From Campylobacterales bacterium (lineage in GTDB: Bacteria; Campylobacterota; Campylobacteria; Campylobacterales; JALSKU01): a stretch of DNA of 8,698 nucleotides. The notes under the pieces are model-generated. The model did not search any database. It was given only the letters and a program-made list of their open reading frames with translations, and was not told where the DNA came from. The translations under genes were made by a program, and so were the position numbers. Shown here in pieces: positions 1 to 6,376 of the stretch; position 1 is the first letter of the stretch, and each line of letters starts with the position of its first letter. The stretch is from the NCBI GenBank assembly GCA_027023175.1, contig JALVWW010000234.1, positions 1-8,698 on the forward strand, read 5' to 3'.

Positions 1-872
1 CCGGGGCTTACGGCTTAGTTATAAGTCTAAAAGAGCATCTTGATAAAGATATGCAAAGTTTTAAAGATATTGTTATCAAAAATGCGGAGTATCTAAACAG
101 CTCAAGACCCACAGCGGTCAATCTAAGTTGGGCTTTAAAAAGACTTATGGCTATATCAAAAGAGTTTGCTAAAGATAAAACTCCAAAAGAGTTATACAAT
201 GCTTTAAGAGATGAGGCGGTTGCTATACATAAAAGCGATATAGAAACTTGCAGGGCTATAGGAGAGCATGGCTCATCTCTCATAAAAGAGGGCAATGGAG
301 TACTTACACTTTGCAATGCCGGAGCCTTAGCAACAGGAGGTATAGGTACAGCACTAGCTCCTATGTATGTAGCCTGGAGTAGAGGGAAAAGATTTAAGGC
401 ATACTCCAGTGAAACAAGACCGCTTTTACAGGGTGCTAGGATAACTTGTTGGGAGTTGAATAAATTTGGCGTAGATACAACTTTGATAGCTGATAGTGTA
501 GCATCATATCTTATGAAGTTGGGAAAAGTTGATATGATCATAGTAGGAGCCGACAGGGTTGCAAACAATGGAGATACGGCCAATAAAATAGGCACATCTT
601 CATTGTCGGTCAATGCTAAGTATTATGGTATTCCACTATATATAGCTTGTCCATACTCTACTATAGATACTCAAACCAAAACCGGAGATGATATAGTAGT
701 GGAGGAGAGAAGTGCTAATGAGCTTATATATATAAAAGATAGACAAATAGCTCCAAAAGATATAAAAGTTTTCAATCCCGCTTTTGATGTAACTGATCAT
801 TCACTTATAGCCGGTTTTATAACTGAAAGAGGTATCATAAAGCCTCCTTATGACTTTTCAAAAACTGTATAA
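1..872 (+). CDS. mtnA: S-methyl-5-thioribose-1-phosphate isomerase, 5'-truncated by window edge
   Basis: The enzyme isomerises the aldose 5-methylthioribose-1-phosphate (or 5-deoxyribose-1-phosphate) to the ketose ribulose-1-phosphate form, in the cytosol. The reading frame is open from position 3, so the gene starts before the window; the ATG at 51 is internal. About 290 residues are visible, against roughly 340-360 for the family. Hallmarks in order are SRPTAVNL; TLCNAG, with the catalytic Cys codon at 312-314; SSETRPLLQGARIT; GADRVANNGDTANKIGT, with the catalytic Asp codon at 552-554; and DDIVVEERSANE followed by FNPAFDVT near the C-terminus. Both catalytic residues known from the B. subtilis enzyme are therefore present, which separates it from the related eIF2B-alpha-like proteins. 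It is followed after 9 bases by a GntR regulator and then a FucA-like aldolase, pointing to DHAP-shunt use rather than full methionine salvage. Identification is firm; the pathway role is inferred. Confidence 0.95.
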   Translation, partial: GAYGLVISLKEHLDKDMQSFKDIVIKNAEYLNSSRPTAVNLSWALKRLMAISKEFAKDKTPKELYNALRDEAVAIHKSDIETCRAIGEHGSSLIKEGNGVLTLCNAGALATGGIGTALAPMYVAWSRGKRFKAYSSETRPLLQGARITCWELNKFGVDTTLIADSVASYLMKLGKVDMIIVGADRVANNGDTANKIGTSSLSVNAKYYGIPLYIACPYSTIDTQTKTGDDIVVEERSANELIYIKDRQIAPKDIKVFNPAFDVTDHSLIAGFITERGIIKPPYDFSKTV

Positions 873-881
873 GGGTAGTGT

Positions 882-1631
882 ATGGAGTTAAATCAATCTA
901 TAGATAAAAACTCCAGCACTCCTTTGCATATGCAAGTTGAAAATATCATAAGTGATATGCTTAAAAAAGAGCCTTTTAGCAATGGAGAAAAACTTCCAAA
1001 TGAGATAGAATTGGCAAAAGAGCTGGGTGTAAGCAGAAATACAGTTAGAAAAGCTATGGACTCATTGCTACATAAAAATCTCATCATAAGAAAAAAAAAC
1101 AGAGGCACATTTAAAAATCAAAATAGTTTTCCTATAAAAACTACACTAAACAACTGGTATAGTTTCAATGAGGATATGAAGAGACAAAACAGGGACTTTA
1201 AACTCTTTTTTTACGATGTAGCTTTTGAAAAGTGCAAAGATGAGGTGCAAAAAAAACTTCAATGTCAAAAAGAGGCATCTATCATAAAGCTGACAAGAGT
1301 AAAGGGGTATCTTGAGCCTGATTTGTATGTAAAGAGTTATTTTCACCCCTCGCTTGAGTTAAATATCAAAGAGTTTAACGGTGGAAAAATAAGACAGCTA
1401 TATACATTTTTAGAAAATAAATTAGGTATCACAATACTCTTTTCTCAAGAGGAGATAATGGCAAAAATGCCTTCAAATGAAGATAAAAAATATCTCTTAC
1501 TTGAAAAAGATGATGTACCGATACTGGTCAGGAAAATGTTAATTCATGATGAAAACGGCAACAAGATAGCATATAGTATAGGATACTATCTTGCGAATAA
1601 ATTTGTATTTGATCTGCATATAAGCAGGTAA
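882..1631 (+). CDS. GntR-family transcriptional regulator with UTRA sensor domain
   Basis: A 249-residue DNA-binding regulator of the HutC/GntR type. The N-terminal winged helix covers about residues 13-78: the STPLHMQVENII start, then the recognition helix around ELGVSRNTVRKAM (47-59), and the wing IRKKNRGTF (69-77). Residues from about 95 to 245 match a UTRA ligand-binding fold, which in characterised relatives binds small molecules such as sugar phosphates, histidine-pathway intermediates or phosphonates. The ATG at 882 is preceded by AAGGG at 871-875, which overlaps the mtnA stop codon. The gene sits 9 bases after mtnA and 10 before the aldolase, so it is probably co-transcribed with and may autoregulate the operon. 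The inducer is not readable from sequence; a pentose phosphate such as methylthioribose- or deoxyribose-phosphate is the natural guess from context. No operator could be located, because the operon promoter lies outside the window. Confidence 0.93.
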   Translation: MELNQSIDKNSSTPLHMQVENIISDMLKKEPFSNGEKLPNEIELAKELGVSRNTVRKAMDSLLHKNLIIRKKNRGTFKNQNSFPIKTTLNNWYSFNEDMKRQNRDFKLFFYDVAFEKCKDEVQKKLQCQKEASIIKLTRVKGYLEPDLYVKSYFHPSLELNIKEFNGGKIRQLYTFLENKLGITILFSQEEIMAKMPSNEDKKYLLLEKDDVPILVRKMLIHDENGNKIAYSIGYYLANKFVFDLHISR

Positions 1632-1641
1632 AGGTTAAAAA

Positions 1642-2292
1642 ATGAGTGAATTAGAGATAAGAAAAGAGATCATTGAGATATGTTTAAAGATGGAGAAAAT
1701 CGGACTTAACCAAGGAACTTCAGGCAACATAAGCCATAGGTACAAAGATGGACTTTTAATAACACCCAGCGGTATTGCTTATGAAGAGTTAAAACCGCAA
1801 GATATTGCATTTGTTCCTTTTTCTGACAAAAAAAATTTTAAAGGCAAATATCCACCCTCATCCGAGCTTGACTTTCATTTTGATTTGTTAGTGGCAAAAC
1901 CGGAGATAAATTGTGTTTTACACAACCATTCAACCTATGCAACATCTATTGCTACCTGCCAAAAAGAGATACCGCCGTATCATTATATGGTAGCGGTAGC
2001 GGGAGGTAAAAAGATACCTTGCACTTCTTATGCAACTTTCGGTACAAAAGAGTTAAGCAATAGCATTATAAAAACTCTGCAAGGATATAGTGCTTGTTTG
2101 ATAGCCAATCACGGTGTAGTAACAGTAGCAAAAGATTTGAAAAAAGCTTTATGGTTGGCAATAGAGGTAGAAAATCTTGCAAGAGGATATATACATGCAA
2201 AAACTATAGGAGAGCCTGTTGTCTTAGATGATAAAGAGATGGATAAAATTTTAGAGAAATTTAAAAACTATGGACTTAAAAAAACTAAATGA
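1642..2292 (+). CDS. Class II aldolase, L-fuculose-phosphate aldolase-like (candidate Ald2 of the DHAP shunt)
   Basis: A zinc-dependent aldolase of 216 residues that would split a ketose-1-phosphate into DHAP and an aldehyde. It follows E. coli FucA (215 residues) almost end to end from memory. The N-terminal GTSGNIS (25-31) and ITPSG (40-44) form the phosphate-binding region. Glu75 (in PSSELDFH), His94 and His96 (VLHNHS) and His157 (ANHGV) sit at a constant +2 offset from FucA Glu73, His92, His94 and His155. Tyr115 (HYM) matches FucA Tyr113, and YATFGTKEL is also shared. These features favour an aldolase over the related MtnB dehydratase. No fucose isomerase or kinase is nearby; mtnA is, so the likely substrate is 5-methylthioribulose- or 5-deoxyribulose-1-phosphate. 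That assignment is inferred. AAGG at 1631-1634 is the ribosome site. The stop overlaps the next start (ATGA). Confidence 0.92.
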   Translation: MSELEIRKEIIEICLKMEKIGLNQGTSGNISHRYKDGLLITPSGIAYEELKPQDIAFVPFSDKKNFKGKYPPSSELDFHFDLLVAKPEINCVLHNHSTYATSIATCQKEIPPYHYMVAVAGGKKIPCTSYATFGTKELSNSIIKTLQGYSACLIANHGVVTVAKDLKKALWLAIEVENLARGYIHAKTIGEPVVLDDKEMDKILEKFKNYGLKKTK

Positions 2293-3374
2293 TAAAAACC
2301 GATATAGCCATACTAGGAGCCGGAGCTAGCGGACTTTTTTTGGCTTCTTTTTTAGATGGAAAAGATTATCTTCTAATAGATCACAATCAAACTCCTCTTA
2401 AGATAAAAGTAAGCGGTGGAGGAAAATGCAACTTTACCAATGAGTTTGTAACCCCTGATAATTATCTTGGAGATAAAAAACTGATAAAAAAGGTTTTGGA
2501 TAATTTTTCAAACAAAGATGTTTTGAGATTTTTTAGAGATATAAAGTATAAAAAGATAAAAAACAACCAATATTTTGCATCAAGTTCAAATGAAATCATA
2601 AAAAAACTTAACAAGAAAAAGTTTTTAGCTGAGATTTTGGGTGTAGAAAAAGATAATAATTTTATAGTGCATACTTCAAAAGGTGATATTAGAGCAAATA
2701 AAGTAGTTGTAGCAACCGGAGGAGTGAGTTACAAAAAGTTAGGAGCAACAGATATAGGCTATAAGATAGCAAAATCTTTTGGGCATTGTGTTACTGCACC
2801 GCTTCCCGCACTTGTCGGGTTGAGTTTGCAAAAAGAGCAGTTTTGGATGAAAAATCTAAGTGGAGTAAGCTTAAAAGCAAAGATAGAAGTTGAAGATAAA
2901 CTCTTTTTTGATGATATACTTTTTTCTCACAGGGGTATAACAGGCCCCGCTGTGCTAAATGCTTCACTTTATTGGAAAAAGGGAAAGATAAAGTGTGATT
3001 TTCTGCCTGAATATGATATAAAAAAGTCAAACAAAACCCTATCCAATGCACTTCCTCTTCCAAAAAGATTTACACTTGAATTTTTAAAAACTCACAATTT
3101 TAAAGATTTGCCCGTAAATCACTCTCAAAAAGCGATAAATTTGCTAAAAAACTACGAGTTTGCCCCTGCGGGAAATTTTGGCTTTGATAAAGCTGAAGCT
3201 ACAAAAGGAGGAGTCGGTACAAATGAACTAGTAAAATTAGAGAGTAAATTTGTAAAAAATTTATATTTTATAGGTGAAGTAGTTGATGTTACAGGTGAAC
3301 TTGGGGGATACAATTTCCAGTGGTGTTTTAGCAGTGCCAAGTATATAGCGGATATATTATCGAAAATGATATAA
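2289..3374 (+). CDS. BaiN/RdsA (HI0933/YhiN-like) family FAD-dependent oxidoreductase
   Basis: A 361-residue predicted flavoprotein of a widespread family whose physiological substrate is mostly unknown. The N-terminal Rossmann motif GAGASG lies at residues 10-15. It is followed by the family signature VSGGGKCNFTN near residue 41, ATGGVSYKKLGATDIGY in the middle, and FSHRGITGPAVLNAS. The C-terminal FAD-closing segment is FIGEVVDVTGELGGYNFQW. The protein is shorter than the roughly 390-420 residues common in this family, but all signature blocks are there, so it looks intact. Its ATG overlaps the aldolase stop by four bases (ATGA) with no strong ribosome site of its own, so translation is probably coupled to the aldolase. 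A metabolic link to the upstream sugar-phosphate genes is possible but unproven; it may simply be an operon passenger. Confidence 0.9.
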   Translation: MIKTDIAILGAGASGLFLASFLDGKDYLLIDHNQTPLKIKVSGGGKCNFTNEFVTPDNYLGDKKLIKKVLDNFSNKDVLRFFRDIKYKKIKNNQYFASSSNEIIKKLNKKKFLAEILGVEKDNNFIVHTSKGDIRANKVVVATGGVSYKKLGATDIGYKIAKSFGHCVTAPLPALVGLSLQKEQFWMKNLSGVSLKAKIEVEDKLFFDDILFSHRGITGPAVLNASLYWKKGKIKCDFLPEYDIKKSNKTLSNALPLPKRFTLEFLKTHNFKDLPVNHSQKAINLLKNYEFAPAGNFGFDKAEATKGGVGTNELVKLESKFVKNLYFIGEVVDVTGELGGYNFQWCFSSAKYIADILSKMI

Positions 3375-3375
3375 T
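3367..3375 (+). promoter_or_regulatory. Extended -10 promoter for the small acidic protein gene
   Basis: The sequence TGATATAAT is a perfect extended -10 element (TGn followed by TATAAT at 3370-3375). It overlaps the stop codon of the upstream oxidoreductase gene. No good -35 box is visible at the expected distance, as is common for sigma70 promoters in Campylobacterota. Transcription would begin near 3382, about 25 bases before the ATG at 3407, leaving room for the GGAGG ribosome site at 3396-3400. Confidence 0.55.
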
Positions 3376-3406
3376 AATACTTGCGAAATACTTTTGGAGG
3401 TAATTT

Positions 3407-3757
3407 ATGAGCTTGAGCGAAACTTATCCTAAACTTTTTGAAAAAATTGAAGACAAAGAGTTTGTTGAGGGTATATTTGATCTTATAAATGTAGATGAAA
3501 ACTACAATGATGAAGATATGGAAGAGGATGATGTTTTTGACCCGAGTGAATATAACTATCTTTTGTATATAACCGAAAGATTGCAAAATGCAATAGGTGA
3601 AGAAAATTTTATGCTTTTGAAAAAGAGAATAGAAAGTTCTGAATTCATAGAAGAGTTTATAGATAGTGAAGAGGATTTGTACGGTATTAGAAGCAACTTG
3701 CAAGCCGATGAAATAGCAAAAAACATACTTGATATCATTGAAAACGAGTTACTTTAA
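3407..3757 (+). CDS. Small highly acidic protein of unknown function
   Basis: I do not recognise this 116-residue protein. It has 34 Asp/Glu against 9 Lys/Arg, a net charge of about -25. The most acidic run is at residues 30-48, including DEDMEEDD. No cysteine, signal peptide or membrane segment is seen, so it should be a soluble cytosolic protein, probably mostly helical. The start is well supported by GGAGG at 3396-3400, six bases before the ATG, and by the extended -10 promoter just upstream. Translation ends in a double TAA (3755-3760). The strong ribosome site and the codon use, which matches the neighbours, make it a real gene rather than a chance frame. It could be a partner-binding or nucleic-acid-mimic type protein, but nothing in the sequence decides this. 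Confidence 0.8.
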   Translation: MSLSETYPKLFEKIEDKEFVEGIFDLINVDENYNDEDMEEDDVFDPSEYNYLLYITERLQNAIGEENFMLLKKRIESSEFIEEFIDSEEDLYGIRSNLQADEIAKNILDIIENELL

Positions 3758-3776
3758 TAACTTTCTAATGTTTTAT

Positions 3777-3953
3777 CTATTTTGTTAAAATATAAAGAGA
3801 ATCTACTTTTAAAAAATTTTCTTTAGCAGCTGTTTTGGGAAGTTTGTTGATAGTATCTACCCAAACGGCTTTTATACCGCTGTTTATCTCTCCAGGCATA
3901 TCCGTTTCGTATGTATCCCCAACCATTAGAGAATTTTCTCTTTTTGCTTTAAA
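3777..3953 (-). pseudogene. C-terminal remnant of a HAD-family phosphatase/hydrolase
   Basis: Read on the - strand, 58 codons end in a TAG at 3779-3777 and encode the tail of a haloacid-dehalogenase-superfamily hydrolase. The remnant contains ENSLMVGDTYETDMPG, the HAD motif IV (GDxxxxD) that binds the catalytic magnesium, followed by INSGIKAVWVD, the usual next beta strand. An in-frame TGA (3956-3954) lies immediately upstream. The catalytic DxD motif, cap domain and motifs II-III are all absent; the AT-rich DNA beyond it (3957-4056) has no recognisable continuation. The fragment therefore looks like the leftover of a deleted gene, and cannot be an active phosphatase. It lies convergent to the small acidic protein gene. 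The only ATG in frame (3926-3924) starts right before motif IV and is not a credible gene start. Confidence 0.72.
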
Positions 3954-4000
3954 TCATCCAATTATATTAAAAATTATTTTCCGGTTTATTTTTCAGTTAG

Positions 4001-4019
4001 AAAAGTAACACAAAAGTAA
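4001..4019 (+). repeat. Short direct repeat AAAAGTAA x2, 11-base period
   Basis: AAAAGTAA occurs at 4001-4008 and again at 4012-4019, one helical turn apart, ending 13 bases before the TATAAT box of the AhpD-PDH operon. The position is suitable for a regulator or an UP-like element, but in such AT-rich DNA an 8-base repeat could arise by chance. Confidence 0.35.
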
Positions 4020-4032
4020 ACAAAAATTGAGT

Positions 4033-4038
4033 TATAAT
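4033..4038 (+). promoter_or_regulatory. Candidate -10 box of the AhpD-like/PDH operon
   Basis: TATAAT matches the sigma70 -10 consensus exactly and lies 30 bases before the preferred ATG at 4069. This would give a short leader carrying the AAGGAGG ribosome site. No -35 consensus is present. It is the only promoter-like sequence in view ahead of the densely overlapping genes that follow, so it probably drives the whole operon. Confidence 0.5.
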
Positions 4039-4056
4039 TACATTAGAAAATTTTTT

Positions 4057-4063
4057 AAGGAGG
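4057..4063 (+). promoter_or_regulatory. Strong ribosome binding site fixing the start of the AhpD-like gene
   Basis: AAGGAGG lies five bases before the ATG at 4069. A longer open frame from a TTG at 4027 would place this site inside the coding sequence and would add 14 residues that do not resemble the family. The ATG at 4069 is therefore the start. Confidence 0.85.
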
Positions 4064-4068
4064 TTAGA

Positions 4069-4416
4069 ATGGGTGTATATACAGATAAATTAAGAGATGT
4101 AAAAAGGCTTATAGGTTTTTTACAAAAAGAGACTCCAAATCAAATAAGAGGGTTTCAACAGTTTATGTCTGCGGTTGAAGAGGAAGATGCTCTAAAAAGA
4201 AAACATAAAGAGCTTATCAATGTTGCACTTGCGGTAGGAGCACAGTGTGAGTGGTGTATAGCTTTACATGTAAAAGGTGCACTTGATGCAGGAGCTACCA
4301 AAGAGGAGATCATAGATGCAAGCATGCAGGCTGTTTTGATGCACGGAGGTCCTGCGTTGATGTATATGACACCTGTAAAAAATGCATTGGAGGAGTTTTT
4401 GCAGGAAGAGAAATAG
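4069..4416 (+). CDS. AhpD-like / carboxymuconolactone decarboxylase family protein with CxxC
   Basis: A 115-residue helical protein of the alkylhydroperoxidase D-like fold. It carries the full AhpD redox signature: Glu48, eleven residues, Cys60-Glu-Trp-Cys63, and His67 three residues on (E-x11-CxxC-x3-H), followed by the usual GALDAGATKEEI helix. True decarboxylases of the family lack the paired cysteines, so a thiol-redox role is more likely than aromatic catabolism. Mycobacterial AhpD takes electrons from the lipoyl group of an E2 (DlaT), recharged by Lpd, and passes them to AhpC. Here the gene is followed after 24 bases by E1alpha, E1beta, E2 and E3, with no terminator, so a similar link to the lipoyl E2 is plausible. 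No ahpC is in view. The ATG at 4069 was chosen on its AAGGAGG site. The stop is TAG immediately followed by TAA. Confidence 0.9.
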   Translation: MGVYTDKLRDVKRLIGFLQKETPNQIRGFQQFMSAVEEEDALKRKHKELINVALAVGAQCEWCIALHVKGALDAGATKEEIIDASMQAVLMHGGPALMYMTPVKNALEEFLQEEK

Positions 4417-4440
4417 TAAGCTTTTCTAGGGAGGCTAAAT

Positions 4441-5412
4441 ATGAAAAAGACAGCGGCTGAAGAGTTATATTATCTGATGTATCTTGGCAGGAAGTTTGAA
4501 TATGCCGCGAAGGAGTATTACTTAAAAGGTAATATTTCTGGATTTTTACATTTGGATATAGGTCAAGAAGGCTTTAGTGTGGCGGCTATGAAAGCTTTTA
4601 AAAAAGGGGATGTGTTTACAACTTATAGAGAGCATGTTTTAGCAATCGCTAGAGGAATGGAGCCAAAAGTTGTAATGGCTGAACTTTTTGGAAAAGAGAG
4701 TGGTGTTAGCAAGGGCAGGGGAGGCTCTATGCATCTTTTTGAGCCGAAGCTTGACTTTTACGGAGGTGATGCGATAGTAGGCGGGCAGATAGTAAATGCG
4801 GTAGGCTGCGCTTATGCCAGAAAGTATCAAGAGAGTGAAAATGCCGTGATGGTGATATTTGGTGACGGAGCAAGTAACGGTGGAGCATTTTTTGAATCAC
4901 TCAATATCTCTTCAGCCTGGCAGCTTCCACTTCTTTTTTTGTGTGAAAACAATGAGTATGCCATAGGTACAAAGATAACAAGAGTATCTCACTTTGAAAA
5001 GCAGAGTAATAAAGCAAAGCCTTATATGAGGACCATAGAAGTGGACGGTATGGATGCCTTGGCAGTTTATGAGGCAGTTGCTGAGGCTAACAGATATATT
5101 CTTGATGGAAACGGTCCATGTTTTGTAGAGGCTATGACTTGTAGGTACGAAGGTCACTCTATCGCAGATGCAAACAGTTACAGAAGTGCCGAAGAGATGA
5201 AAATATGCAAAGAGAGAGATCCTATTCAAAGGCTTAAAAAAGATTTGATAGAGAGTTTTAGCTCAAGCGATGAAGTGATAGCAAATCTTGAGAAAAAAGC
5301 TGAAGATGAGATAGAAAAAGCGGTAGAGTTTGCATTAAATTCAAAAGAGCCGGATGTATCGACTCTTTATGATAATGTATTTTGCAAGGAGTGTGGCAAT
5401 GTTGTATCGTGA
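4441..5412 (+). CDS. pdhA: Pyruvate dehydrogenase (2-oxoacid dehydrogenase) E1 component, alpha subunit
   Basis: The thiamine-diphosphate-binding half of the heterotetrameric E1 that decarboxylates pyruvate and passes the acetyl group to lipoyl-E2. The 323 residues match the family's usual bacterial length. Visible motifs are FTTYREH (His65), GRGGSMHLF (92-100), and the ThDP/magnesium motif GDG (141-143), 26 residues, then NN (170-171), with NEYAIGT continuing it. The loop RYEGHSIADANSYRS corresponds to the HS-x-x-D phosphorylation-loop region of PDH E1alpha. AGGGAGG at 4428-4434 is six bases from the ATG. The C-terminus carries a small CKEC motif whose codons double as the ribosome site of the next gene. 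Substrate could also be acetoin or a branched-chain 2-oxoacid, but the GHS-x-AD loop and the gene set favour pyruvate. Confidence 0.9.
   Translation: MKKTAAEELYYLMYLGRKFEYAAKEYYLKGNISGFLHLDIGQEGFSVAAMKAFKKGDVFTTYREHVLAIARGMEPKVVMAELFGKESGVSKGRGGSMHLFEPKLDFYGGDAIVGGQIVNAVGCAYARKYQESENAVMVIFGDGASNGGAFFESLNISSAWQLPLLFLCENNEYAIGTKITRVSHFEKQSNKAKPYMRTIEVDGMDALAVYEAVAEANRYILDGNGPCFVEAMTCRYEGHSIADANSYRSAEEMKICKERDPIQRLKKDLIESFSSSDEVIANLEKKAEDEIEKAVEFALNSKEPDVSTLYDNVFCKECGNVVS
5386..5391 (+). promoter_or_regulatory. Ribosome binding site of E1beta inside the E1alpha coding end
   Basis: AAGGAG lies seven bases before the ATG at 5399 and within the last codons of E1alpha. A longer frame from a TTG at 5354 would add 15 residues that do not resemble the family, while the protein from 5399 begins MLYREALNMALDE, the normal E1beta start. 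The ATG at 5399 is therefore preferred. Confidence 0.85.
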
Positions 5413-6376
5413 AGCTTTAAATATGGCACTTGATGAGTGTATGCAAAAAGATGAGAGTGTAGTCATACTCGGTGAAGATGTTGGAATGTATGGAGGAAGC
5501 TACAGGGTAAGCGAAGGACTTTACGCCAAATATGGTGAAAAAAGAGCCATAGATACTCCTATAGCAGAGCTTAGTATAGTCGGTAACGCAGTCGGTATGG
5601 CTATAGGCGGACTAAGACCGATAGCAGAAATCATGACAGCAAACTTTTCACTTTTGGCCTTTGATCAAATCATAAACCACATGTCAAAATACAGATATAT
5701 GAGTGCGGGAAAGATAACTCTTCCGATGGTTGTAAGATTTCCTCAGGGAGTCAGCAAACAGCTTGCCGCCCAACATAGTGAAAGTTATGAGCAAATGCTA
5801 AGTGCGGTTCCCGGACTTTATGTGTTTGCCGCCGGTGATGTAAACTATGCCTACCATGCTTTAAAAGAGGCTATTTTAATGGATGATCCTGTTATATTTA
5901 TTGAGCATGAACTGCTTTATAATAAAGAGGGTGAAGTAGATAAAGATATGAAGTTAGATCCTTTTAAAGCAAGAGTGGTTAAAGATGGAAAAGATATAAC
6001 CATCATAAGTTATCTAAAGATGGTAGATGATGTTATGAATTCTATAGAAGATATAGAAGATGAATTATCTGCAAGTTGTGAAGTAATAGATCTTTGCTCT
6101 TTAAATCCGATAGATTTTGAAACTCTTAGCAAATCCATACAAAAAACAAAAAGGGTTGTAGTTATAGAAGAGGATCATAAAATGGGAGGATATGGTGCAC
6201 AAATAGTAAGCTTTGTAGCTGAGAAACTATTTTTCTCTCTTGATGCCTCACCTCTAAGGATCGCGGGTGAAGATGTACCGATACCTTACAACAGAACACT
6301 TGAGCTTGCTTCTATACCGACTCCTGAGAGTATAGCTAAAAAAGTTATAGAATGGGGGAGAAAAAATGGACTATAA
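5399..6376 (+). CDS. pdhB: Pyruvate dehydrogenase (2-oxoacid dehydrogenase) E1 component, beta subunit
   Basis: Partner of the E1alpha subunit; together they form the alpha2-beta2 thiamine-dependent decarboxylase. The 325 residues from ATG 5399 equal the usual family length. Motifs are GEDVGMYGG (25-33), RAIDTPIAE with the ThDP-activating Glu57, RFPQGVSKQ, and AAQHSES with His126, matching the active-site His of human E1beta. VPGLYVFAA and DDPVIFIEHELLY follow, and the C-terminal half is the transketolase-like domain ending with GEDVPIPYN. The gene overlaps E1alpha by 14 bases and E2 by 11 bases, implying coupled translation and balanced subunit production. Nothing suggests loss of function. 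As with E1alpha, the substrate (pyruvate versus another 2-oxoacid) is inferred. Confidence 0.92.
   Translation: MLYREALNMALDECMQKDESVVILGEDVGMYGGSYRVSEGLYAKYGEKRAIDTPIAELSIVGNAVGMAIGGLRPIAEIMTANFSLLAFDQIINHMSKYRYMSAGKITLPMVVRFPQGVSKQLAAQHSESYEQMLSAVPGLYVFAAGDVNYAYHALKEAILMDDPVIFIEHELLYNKEGEVDKDMKLDPFKARVVKDGKDITIISYLKMVDDVMNSIEDIEDELSASCEVIDLCSLNPIDFETLSKSIQKTKRVVVIEEDHKMGGYGAQIVSFVAEKLFFSLDASPLRIAGEDVPIPYNRTLELASIPTPESIAKKVIEWGRKNGL

Larger units (their letters stand above)
3758..4056. other. Intergenic stretch without an intact gene
   Basis: About 300 bases lie between the acidic-protein gene and the AhpD-like gene. The left two thirds hold the - strand HAD remnant; the right third (3957-4056) is very AT-rich. 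The right third holds an 11-base-spaced AAAAGTAA repeat and a TATAAT box. I see no tRNA, no inverted repeat of insertion-sequence type, and no clear GC-rich stem with a T-run that would act as a terminator. Confidence 0.6.

Noticed and set aside
8..613. 201-codon open frame on the - strand
   Set aside because: Lies fully opposite mtnA, whose catalytic motifs are unmistakable; the reverse translation has no family resemblance and no ribosome site was seen.
1642..2292. Aldolase read as MtnB (methylthioribulose-1-phosphate dehydratase)
   Set aside because: Context with mtnA makes it tempting, but the length, the HYM...AGG and YATFGT blocks and the Glu75/His94/His96/His157 pattern follow FucA-type aldolases.
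3152..3703. 183-codon open frame on the - strand
   Set aside because: Runs across the end of the flavoprotein gene and the acidic-protein gene, with low-complexity Phe/Ile/Tyr-rich translation typical of the antisense of AT-rich, acidic coding DNA.
3758..3835. Possible terminator in the AT-rich DNA after the acidic-protein gene
   Set aside because: The TTTTAAAAAATTTT tract is only a weak AT palindrome, without a GC-containing stem and a following T-run.
4027..4068. TTG start extending the AhpD-like protein by 14 residues
   Set aside because: It would put the AAGGAGG ribosome site and most of the leader inside the coding region; the ATG at 4069 has ideal spacing.
5354..5398. TTG start extending E1beta by 15 residues
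   Set aside because: The added residues do not look like E1beta, and ATG 5399 has its own AAGGAG site and gives the normal family N-terminus.
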